Below, one piece after another: positions 53,636-62,245 of a stretch of 64,000 nucleotides of DNA. Every line of letters begins with the position of its first letter. Position 1 is the stretch's first letter. Under the pieces are notes generated by a model that searched no databases, was not told the origin of the DNA, and worked only from the letters and a program-made list of their open reading frames with translations. This stretch comes from Flectonema sp. DT1601 (Eukaryota > Euglenozoa > Diplonemea > Diplonemida > Diplonemidae). Location: positions 248,001-312,000 of the forward strand of contig OZ025827.1 of the NCBI GenBank assembly GCA_964019425.1, in the 5' to 3' direction. A program made the position numbers and the translations under genes.

Positions 53636-55002
53636 TTACGATAAGATGGTATGAATCCTGTTAGTTTGTTGTTGTTGTTGTTTTTTTTTTTTTTTTTTTC
53701 CAAAATACGAAAAAAATAATTAAAAAATACAAAAGACAAAAATACACACATAGATATTAATATAAATTTATCTTTAGCTGTCCTATACCCAAGACTATCA
53801 ACGAATGTCGATAAGGTCTTAATTGGTAGGCTTGAGAGGGTGTCATCCTTATGATGTTTTCTTATGAGTTGCGTCAACTCGTCGGCAGCAGCGGGAGATT
53901 TTTGAATGCTTTGCCGGGTGATAGAAAGTCTTCTTGGAGGATGAGGTGCCTTAGATTGCTTTCTGACTTCAGATCGCACACACAACTCTGCTAACTCACG
54001 CTTACGCATTCCCTTCTTTGGATATGCAACTCCTAACTCTTCCAGCTTGCTGCGAATCATCGGAACAGTATTTTCATCCATCAGGATATCAATCTTACTA
54101 CCGATTTCAGAGTTATTTATCTTCTCTGTTGACTTTTCCGGAGTTGCTGGAGGTAAACTAACATCACTTGGAGTCTCACTCCCTGCCCTCGGAGATGAAC
54201 TGAATCCCTTTAATGGAATTGTTTCTTCATGAACAGAATCAGGTGATGCTGAAAAGGAAAGTCTCTTTTGATCATCCATTGCAGGTTTTCTTCTAATTGG
54301 TGATGGTGATCGGGTTAGTGGTGACATAAAGGTAACACTCTTACGAGAACCACAGCTCATCCTTATTGCCGAAACTCTATTTTCAATAACAGCATCTGAT
54401 TCTTCCCACCAAGCAGTAAAGGCTTCACTACCTTCAGACTGTCCTGCAATAGAACCTCCTGTGAATGGTGTATTACTTCTAGGACTCTTTGGGCTCCTTG
54501 GTGATCTTCCCTTTGGTGTCCTTGGTGATTTTGGTGATTTCGGTGATTTTCCAACCCTGGGACTCTTCTTCACGACAATCGGTGTTGATGGGCTCTTTGG
54601 AGTCCTCGGTGATACGACAGAACACTTCTTCAGATTAGACTTCGGAGTTCTAATCTGCTGTTCAGGAGATTCAATTGTCTTGACGACGCTGTTTGCTTGA
54701 GTTTCACATCTCCTGGAGGGGATGTTGTTAATTGTTGTTGTTGTTGATATAAATAGTTCTAATGTATCATACCTATAACTAGATGCATCTCGAAGTATAT
54801 CAGCAAGTGGAGATAACGCGGTCCTGCTATTTGATATGGATCGTGAGCGAGAAGGTGTTCCTAGCTTTCGCTTCTTTGTTCTACTAAAGCTATATGACGT
54901 AGCTTGTGGACTGCATTCTCCACTTGGTGGGGTCTTTGCTTTCACACGCCCCGATGGGGTTTTGCTTTCAACGAAAGTCCGCACCCATTCAATAGTTGAC
55001 AT
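53636..55002 (-). CDS. SLX4-like scaffold protein (SAP-like and C-terminal conserved domain), three exons
   Basis: Proposed exons are 54773-55002, 53750-54712 and 53636-53657 (404 residues). The 60-nt first intron is itself in frame and could be retained. The start (MSTIEWVRTFVESKTP) has TCAACCACAG 8 nt upstream; the open frame beyond it is ignored. Residues about 150-330 are a basic SPK/TPK-rich region (repeated KSPRTPK-like motifs). A SAP-like helix pair (LEELGVAYPKKGMRKRELAE) precedes a C-terminal segment (LTQLIRKHHKDDTLSSLPIK, then LSTFVDSLGYRTAKDKF) resembling the SLX1-binding domain of SLX4, which scaffolds structure-specific nucleases. If the last intron is not removed, the frame runs on to 53536 through poly-lysine. 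Confidence 0.6.
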
Positions 55003-55203
55003 AATTTTTACTGTGGTTGATAAAATAATTTTAAAAAAAGTATCATTAAATTCAACAAGATTATTTACAACGAACACACACAGCTCATGTTTGTTAAAAA
55101 CCTGTCTTCGTGACAATAATATTACGATTTCCAAACTAAAATGAGAACAACACTTATTATTTGTATATTCTGTAAAGAAGTCAATAGACGTGTAAGTGAT
55201 ACA

Positions 55204-56247
55204 TTACCACTTAGGAAATGGTGCTGGAGTCATCGGTCGTGGGTAGACAGCTGCTTTTGCATGCTTTAGTACAAGTGGCTTTGATAGCATTCTGCAATGA
55301 ATTTTTTTATCAGAATTACGAAGAAGATTGTGTTCTTGTGTTAATAGATTTTTAAATCCAACTACATTATTAGAACCGTCAGAGATGTATGATGAAGACT
55401 CTGTTGATGATGTTATACTGAAGTTTACAGGATTCCAAGATGATTTCTTACCTCTGAATTGCTTCTTTCCACATCTTGATGGAGAAGAGGTATTCAAGAA
55501 CTCAGCGGGAGGAACTATTCTCTCATTCTCATCAGAAATGTTACTCACAAGATCAACATCTGAGTCAAACCCAACTCGGTTAGTAGCATACGGAGCTACT
55601 AAACCCTTTCCTGTCGATTCTATTGTCTCTTCTGAAGACTTTTTAGAAGTGTTCTTCGATGAAGGTTTTCTATCAGCAGTGAAGAGTAGCTCTAAGCCAT
55701 GATCTTTCATATAATCCTTTAAGTTTCTCTCTTGAGTCATATCGTGCTTTGAATGAGTATGCTTCCTCGCCCATTTAAGTTTTTTACGTGGAATCAACCG
55801 ATTGCAAATTGCTTGTGTTTTTTTAATTGCTCCGACTATTTCTGTTGATGAGAGGTAGGTTGAAGGTGGTATTATGGGTGACTCAGGGGCGGGTGGAGGT
55901 TGGCTGGCAATTTCTTGAGAAGGTTTTTTTATACGAACACGCAATTGTTGCCGCATGGGAAATCCGTCTTCGAGGAGTTTTGGTTCCAATTCTTCCACAA
56001 CTTCTGGTACCTTATAATCTGATCCGTATGTTGTTTGTAATTTGTCTTCACTAGTCCTAGGCAGTCCAGAAAAGGCCGCACTAGTTCCCTCCTTCCCTGT
56101 ACTTCGCATAGCAAGTTCGCTCTGCGCGAGTCTTGAGTTTATGTTAACCAAGTGGTCGCAGTATGTGTAATTCTTACTGTATGTTGATACGTACCCTGGG
56201 CCATTACAAGAACCTGTTTTCCTAGTACCAGCATCTGTTGGAGACAT
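55204..56247 (-). CDS. Unknown protein
   Basis: I do not recognise this 347-residue protein. It starts MSPTDAGTRKTGSCNGPGYV, contains a proline segment (PPPAPESPIIPPSTYL, about 118-133), a basic segment (RLIPRKKLKWARKHTHSKHD, about 150-170) and a Ser-rich region (about 270-290). Most of it looks disordered, so a structural or adaptor role is possible. TATCCCCGTACAG lies 3 nt before the ATG, which supports both the start and trans-splicing. Confidence 0.72.
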   Translation of the reverse strand: MSPTDAGTRKTGSCNGPGYVSTYSKNYTYCDHLVNINSRLAQSELAMRSTGKEGTSAAFSGLPRTSEDKLQTTYGSDYKVPEVVEELEPKLLEDGFPMRQQLRVRIKKPSQEIASQPPPAPESPIIPPSTYLSSTEIVGAIKKTQAICNRLIPRKKLKWARKHTHSKHDMTQERNLKDYMKDHGLELLFTADRKPSSKNTSKKSSEETIESTGKGLVAPYATNRVGFDSDVDLVSNISDENERIVPPAEFLNTSSPSRCGKKQFRGKKSSWNPVNFSITSSTESSSYISDGSNNVVGFKNLLTQEHNLLRNSDKKIHCRMLSKPLVLKHAKAAVYPRPMTPAPFPKW

Positions 56248-56356
56248 ATACTGTACGGGGATATATAAAACATTAAAGTCCCGTTACACGAAATTATATC
56301 AAAATAGTGAACTTGACAATCTCAATGAGATTTAACAAAAGGCTAGAAACGAAGTA
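56248..56356. other. Short flank left of the 712-bp array
   Basis: It holds the acceptor of the gene to the left and leads directly into the tandem array. Confidence 0.3.
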
Positions 56357-58450
56357 GCTCATTAAATTGTATTTGGGAATAGTTATCCTCAGCAAAAGAC
56401 TTTTCGGATTTTTACTAGGTTTGATATAAAGAATAATCACAGCGTAGACAGAGATAGAGAGCGCACTATAGCAGGTCAAGGAGGTTTATTTTAATTCAGT
56501 TTCCTTCTGTCTATTTGAGTTAATACTAATCAAAAGTAACTTCATTGAATGGACCAATGTTAACTGTGTTGTATCATCAGTTAAAAAGACTATCCCAAGA
56601 CCCAAAGGAACTACGAGAATGCGACAAACGAGGAACAAGTGCAAGCAGACAGCATGTATATTGCCAGAAGAGAACGCAGACAGCAGGAGTCTCTTTATTA
56701 ATAGACGTCTTGAATTGGAACAAGTGGTGAGACAGAGGAAAGGCTCAACAACGGAAATCAGTTTCCTTCTGTCTATTTGAGTTATACTAATCAAAAGTAA
56801 CTTCATTGAATGGACCAATGTTAACTGTGTTGTATCATCAGTTGAGGTATTGGAATGGAGAGGGAAGACCCACACAACTTTAGTTGCGACTTGTTTAATT
56901 CATTCACCACTGACAGAATCACTGATCCCGAGTGATGCTTAAGTTGAGCACGCAGAGTTCGTTGTCCCCACAGGGGAAGAGAAGGAAGACAACAGCAGTC
57001 TGAAATTGAATCCTCATTGTTTAGGGGAAAGGGTGCAGGACAAATACTCGACAACACTAACAAACGTTGCTCATTAAATTGTATTTGGGAATAGTTATCC
57101 TCAGCAAAAGACTTTTCGGATTTTTACTAGGTTTGATATAAAGAATAATCACAGCGTAGACAGAGATAGAGAGCACACTATGGCAGGTCAAGGAGGTTTA
57201 TTTTAATTCAGTTTCCTTCTGTCTATTTGAGTTAATACTAATCAAAAGTAACTTCATTGAATGGACCAATGTTAACTGTGTTGTATCATCAGTTAAAAAG
57301 ACTATCCCAAGACCCAAAGGAACTACGAGAATGCGACAAACGAGGAACAAGTGCAAGCAGACAGCATGTATATTGCCAGAAGAGAACGCAGACAGCAGGA
57401 GTCTCTTTATTAATAGACGTCTTGAATTGGAACAAGTGGTGAGACAGAGGAAAGGCTCAACAACGGAAATCAGTTTCCTTCTGTCTATTTGAGTTAATAC
57501 TAATCAAAAGTAACTTCATTGAATGGACCAATGTTAACTGTGTTGTATCATCAGTTGAGGTATTGGAATGGAGAGGGAAGACCCACACAACTTTAGTTGC
57601 GACTTGTTTAATTCATTCACCACTGACAGAATCACTGATCCCGAGTGATGCTTAAGTTGAGCACGCAGAGTTCGTTGTCCCCACAGGGGAAGAGAAGGAA
57701 GACAACAGCAGTCTGAAATTGAATCCTCATTGTTTAGGGGAAAGGGTGCAGGACAAATACTCGACAACACTAACAAACGTTGCTCATTAAATTGTATTTG
57801 GGAATAGTTATCCTCAGCAAAAGACTTTTCGGATTTTTACTAGGTTTGATATAAAGAATAATCACAGCGTAGACAGAGATAGAGAGCACACTATGGCAGG
57901 TCAAGGAGGTTTATTTTAATTCAGTTTCCTTCTGTCTATTTGAGTTAATACTAATCAAAAGTAACTTCATTGAATGGACCAATGTTAACTGTGTTGTATC
58001 ATCAGTTAAAAAGACTATCCCAAGACCCAAAGGAACTACGAGAATGCGACAAACGAGGAACAAGTGCAAGCAGACAGCATGTATATTGCCAGAAGAGAAC
58101 GCAGACAGCAGGAGTCTCTTTATTAATAGACGTCTTGAATTGGAACAAGTGGTGAGACAGAGGAAAGGCTCAACAACGGAAATCAGTTTCCTTCTGTCTA
58201 TTTGAGTTAATACTAATCAAAAGTAACTTCATTGAATGGACCAATGTTAACTGTGTTGTATCATCAGTTGAGGTATTGGAATGGAGAGGGAAGACTGGCT
58301 GGAGTTCGTTGTCCTCACAGGGGAATAGGAGAAGGAAGACAGCAGCACGACAACACTAACAAACGTTGCTCATTAAATTGTATTTGGGAATAGTTATCCT
58401 CAGCAAAAGACTTTTCGGATTTTTACTAGGTTTGATATAAAGAATAATCA
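56357..58450. repeat. 712/713-bp tandem repeat, three units plus a partial one
   Basis: Units start at the landmark GCTCATTAAATTGTATTTGG at about 56357, 57069, 57782 and 58368. The third unit is 586 bp, having lost about 127 bp that include the rRNA-like part. Each unit contains an internal direct duplication of about 85 bp (for example 56498-56583 and 56760-56843). Short frames recur in each copy and are by-products. Copies are nearly identical, which implies a recent expansion or homogenisation. Confidence 0.95.
56896..56958 (-). rRNA. Degenerate LSU rRNA 5'-end-like segment inside the tandem repeat
   Basis: On the minus strand GTGCTCAACTTAAGCAT is followed by CACTC, GTGATTCTGTCAGT and GGTGAATGAA, mirroring the LSU 5' end and the fragment at 11858-11950, but with an internal deletion. 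A second copy lies one repeat unit further (about 57609-57671). It is a fossil fragment at best. Confidence 0.4.
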
Positions 58451-58745
58451 TTGCTAGAGAAGGAAATACATAATTTCTTCCCGTGTCTGTCGTGTTAAAT
58501 ATGTCGAATACGTAACCTGTATATGTGAATAAAGTGAATAGCATAAAAGCAACAATTAAAAACAACATATTACATAAAACTAAAAGTACATCCTATGCTG
58601 GGAGGCAGGGAGCACAACTAAAAACTTACGAACCTGAACGAAGCCGGAATTGTATTTGTTTCCTCCGCAGGCGTTTTGAGAAAATGAAGTAACGCACGGT
58701 AAGTACTCACCAACACCATAATTCATGGTATAAGAAAACAAGTAG
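58356..58745 (-). CDS. Possible small gene, two exons, partly overlapping the array
   Basis: A methionine near 58727 (MNYGVGEYLPCVTSFSQNAC) opens a frame ending GGNKYNSGFVQ at a possible GTTCGTAAG donor. A pyrimidine tract and TTTATTCACATATACAG then lead to GYVFDIFNTTDTGRNYVFPS, after which the frame enters the last repeat unit. Neither part has a known family, and no convincing acceptor precedes the start. I report it as weak. Confidence 0.22.
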
Positions 58746-58766
58746 AGAATATGATATTCAATAAGT

Positions 58767-59306
58767 TCACCGAATTTTACGACCGTCGCTGATTCGCCTG
58801 AACCTTGGAGGAGATGGAAAATACAGCGGAGGGTGCTCTGGTATTTTATTTTCATTTTTTAGAGCTTTTCCTCCCCAATCGAGAATCATTTCCATTCGAC
58901 GAATGTGAATAAGTCTTCTCTTTCTCGGATTGCTTCGAATTGGAAGTACTGGTGTGTCTCCTGTTGTAATTAGAGCCCGACATTCAGCAGCTCGTTGTCT
59001 TGCAACACGTGGAATTGGCTTTAAGTGGTTGGTTGTATCCTCTGAAAGAGTTGTGTTTATTTCTAAGAAGTTTTCAGTATGTCGATCTTCTTGTGATTTC
59101 GTTCCTTTCTTCGTCAATCCCTTTCGAACTCTTCCGTTAATTGTTACTCCTCTATCGCGATAGTTCTTTGGAGGCCATTTAACGTCTTCTTTTGAACAAC
59201 CGGCTTCATGCAAAAATTTCTCATACGTTTCTCTCTGCGCATACTGCATGCTTGACGGAAGCAATCCACATGCAACAGTCACCTTCCTGACTAAGTCAGA
59301 CGACAT
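58767..59306 (-). CDS. Unknown basic protein
   Basis: This 179-residue protein (MSSDLVRKVTVACGLLPSSM) is Arg/Lys-rich, with a predicted helical N-terminal 45 residues and a C-terminal RRLIHIRRMEMILDWGGKAL segment followed by a Pro-rich end (PEHPPLYFPSPPRF). I do not recognise it. CCAACCCAACAG lies about 30 nt upstream of the start. A basic, low-complexity protein of this size could be a cytoskeletal or nucleolar component, but nothing in the sequence decides that. Confidence 0.68.
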   Translation of the reverse strand: MSSDLVRKVTVACGLLPSSMQYAQRETYEKFLHEAGCSKEDVKWPPKNYRDRGVTINGRVRKGLTKKGTKSQEDRHTENFLEINTTLSEDTTNHLKPIPRVARQRAAECRALITTGDTPVLPIRSNPRKRRLIHIRRMEMILDWGGKALKNENKIPEHPPLYFPSPPRFRRISDGRKIR

Positions 59307-59645
59307 TATTCAAAAGTTCTTATATTACATTGTAGTCTGTTGGGTTGGTTGTTATTTGTAATTTTTGAGGATGCATATTAAATGAATACAATACCACTTC
59401 TAGTCCAATAAAAATAATTCATTCACACAACATTGTTGATTGCCTGTTAGTAATTAGGTTTTAGACTTGGAAAAGAACAGTTACTTTCGGGATGCTGAAA
59501 ACTATCGGTTCAATATACTTATACTAAAATAATGAGATGTCGAATTATAGGTGGTCATTGGCTCAGATGGCTAGACGAATCCGTGATCTACGTCACTATG
59601 CTTCACTCTTGAGTTATAATCTCTTATTGGAGTTGGTTGTGTTGT
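59307..59645. other. Short spacer
   Basis: No gene is visible. A plus-strand frame here has no family signature. It probably contains the 3' UTR of the LYR gene and the acceptor of the next gene. Confidence 0.4.
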
Positions 59646-59984
59646 CTATTTTGGTTTTTCTTTCAAAGCTTGGACCTCCCTACTACTCAAACCCATCCAC
59701 AAATGATATTTTCTGTTTGTTGGATACATTCTGAAGAACCCGTCTTGCAGGACCATTTCTAACATTTTCTGTAACCTCTGACCATCAATAACCTGCTGTT
59801 TAACTCTAACTGGGTCTCGCTCTACTGAATTCTCCTTAAACGACTCTCTGATCTCTACTCTCAGCTCATCAGACATTGGGATTTTTCCATATTCCCAAGC
59901 AAACTCACTCTCTGGATATCTGGTAGCAAGTTTCATAAGACGCCTATAAAGCGTTAACGTAGTCTTACGTTGTGAAGCTGACAT
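59646..59984 (-). CDS. LYR-motif (LYRM) mitochondrial protein
   Basis: The 112-residue protein has the hallmark LYR motif in a helix near the start (TLTLYRRLMKLATRYPESEF) and a second helical block (FKENSVERDPVRVKQQVIDG, then QRLQKMLEMVLQDGFF), the typical three-helix LYRM layout. Family members bind mitochondrial acyl carrier protein and help assemble respiratory complexes or iron-sulfur clusters. Which member this is cannot be decided. ATTCTTTTCTAG lies about 20 nt before the ATG. Confidence 0.82.
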   Translation of the reverse strand: MSASQRKTTLTLYRRLMKLATRYPESEFAWEYGKIPMSDELRVEIRESFKENSVERDPVRVKQQVIDGQRLQKMLEMVLQDGFFRMYPTNRKYHLWMGLSSREVQALKEKPK

Positions 59985-60121
59985 ATTTTGTGATAGGTTA
60001 CGTCTACTAGAAAAGAATTTTTATATTCATTTTCGCAAAATAAACAAATATTCTGTCTCACCATCTTTCAATTACTTCATCTAAATAAATCGTGCATTTC
60101 AGTCCGCAAATCAAAGCAAAG
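59985..60121. other. 5' flank of the LYR gene
   Basis: It carries the acceptor of the LYR gene and runs into the second satellite array; nothing else is visible. Confidence 0.3.
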
Positions 60122-62050
60122 TTTTCTATCAGAAGTTATTATTTCCAACTGTTGTGAGGGTAGTCTCATCTGACCATTATTGATCATAGGAAATTAAACC
60201 ACAATTCATTGATCATCATAGAAAGGGAGAGCAGTACGAAGTGATGAGAGAAGGAACAGAACACCAAGTTCACAACAAGAGATCAGAGTAACTATGACAA
60301 TATTGTATTAAGACCATCATCGTTAACTAAGTATACAGAAGTTGTCATAATGTCAAAGAAAACACACGAAGAGTGACTCACCAAGAGGGGAGAAGACACT
60401 CAACAAATCAAAATAGACGAGGCTTTCTATCAGAAGTTATTATTTCCAACTGTTGTGAGGGTAGTCTCATCTGACCATTATTGATCATAGGAAATTAAAC
60501 CACAATTCATTGATCATCATAGAAAGGGAGAGCAGTACGAAGTGATGAGAGAAGGAACAGAACGCCAAGTTCACAACAAGAGATCAGAGTAACTATGACA
60601 ATATTGTATTAAGACCATCATCGTTAACTAAGTATACAGAAGTTGTCATCATGTCAAAGAAAACACACGAAGAGTGACTCACCAAAAGGGGAGAAGACAC
60701 TCAACATGTCAAAATAGATGAGGCTTTCTATCAGAAGTTATTATTTCCAACTGTTGTGAGGGTAGTCTCATCTGACCATTATTGATCATAGGAAATTAAA
60801 CCACAATTCATTGATCATCATAGAAAGGGAGAGCAGTACGAAGTGTTGAGAGAAGGAACAGAATGCCAAGTTCACAACAAGAGATCAGAGTAACTATGAC
60901 AATATTGTATTAAGACCATCATCGTTAACTAAGTATACAGAAGTTGTCATCATGTCAAAGAAAACACACGAAGAGTGACTCACCAAAAGGGGAGAAGACA
61001 CTCAACAAATCAAAATAGATGAGGCTTTCTATCAGAAATTATTATTTCCAACTGTTGTGAGGGTAGTCTCATCTGACCATTATTGATCATAGGAAATTAA
61101 ACCACAATTCATTGATCATCATAGAAAGGGAGAGCAGTACGAAGTGATGAGAGAAGGAACAGAACACCAAGTTCACAACAAGAGATCAGAGTAACTATGA
61201 CAATATTGTATTAAGACCATCATCGTTAACTAAGTATACAGAAGTTGTCATCATGTCAAAGAAAACACACGAAGAGTGACTCACCAAAAGGGGAGAAGAC
61301 ACTCAACAAATCAAAATAGATGAGGCTTTCTATCAGAAATTATTATTTCCAACTGTTGTGAGGGTAGTCTCATCTGACCATTATTGATCATAGGAAATTA
61401 AACCACAATTCATTGATCATCATAGAAAGGGAGAGCAGTACGAAGTGTTGAGAGAAGGAACAGAACACCAAGTTCACAACAAGAGATCAGAGTAACTATG
61501 ACAATATTGTATTAAGACCATCATCGTTAACTAAGTATACAGAAGTTGTCATCATGTCAAAGAAAACACACGAAGAGTGACTCACCAAGAGGGGAGAAGA
61601 CACTCAACAAATCAAAATAGATGAGGCTTTCTATCAGAAATTATTATTTCCAACTGTTGTGAGGGTAGTCTCATCTGACCATTATTGATCATAGGAAATT
61701 AAACCACAATTCATTGATCATCATAGAAAGGGAGAGCAGTACGAAGTGTTGAGAGAAGGAACAGAACACCAAGTTCACAACAAGAGATCAGAGTAACTAT
61801 GACAATATTGTATTAAGACCATCATCGTTAACTAAGTATACAGAAGTTGTCATCATGTCAAAGAAAACACACGAAGAGTGACTCACTAAAAGGGGAGAAG
61901 ACACTCAACAAATCAAAATAGATGAGGCTTTCTATCAGAAATTATTATTTCCAACTGTTGTGAGGGTAGTCTCATCTGACCATTATTGATCATAGGAAAT
62001 TAAACCACAATTCATTGATCATCATAGAAAGGGAGAGCAGTACGAAATGA
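60122..62050. repeat. 301-bp satellite array 2, about 6.4 copies
   Basis: The same unit and orientation as 31288-33589, with landmarks at about 60419, 60720, 61021, 61322, 61623 and 61924 (period 301). It starts abruptly at TTTCTATCAG and ends near TACGAAATGATG. Some single-base variants (CAC/CGC before AAGTTCACAAC, GATGAG/GTTGAG) occur in both arrays, so the arrays have exchanged or share recent ancestry. Confidence 0.97.
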
Positions 62051-62245
62051 TGTGCATCACCTCACGAAGAAAGTGACAAAGTGCTACCTAAATTGAAAAT
62101 AATGATTAAAATTAAAATCTTCCACCTTAACAACAAGTATGGCAATCTAAAAGTTTATAAAAAGTTACAAACTAAATATATCTGAATGAATAAGTCTCTA
62201 ATATGAAATTAATATCGCAGTCGGAATAAGTCGTAAAGAGAGTTA

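Noticed and set aside
59537-59640. tRNA gene suggested by a perfect A-box-like TGGCTCAGATGG
   Set aside because: The downstream T arm (GAGTTATAATCTC) does not match the B box, and the acceptor and anticodon stems do not form.
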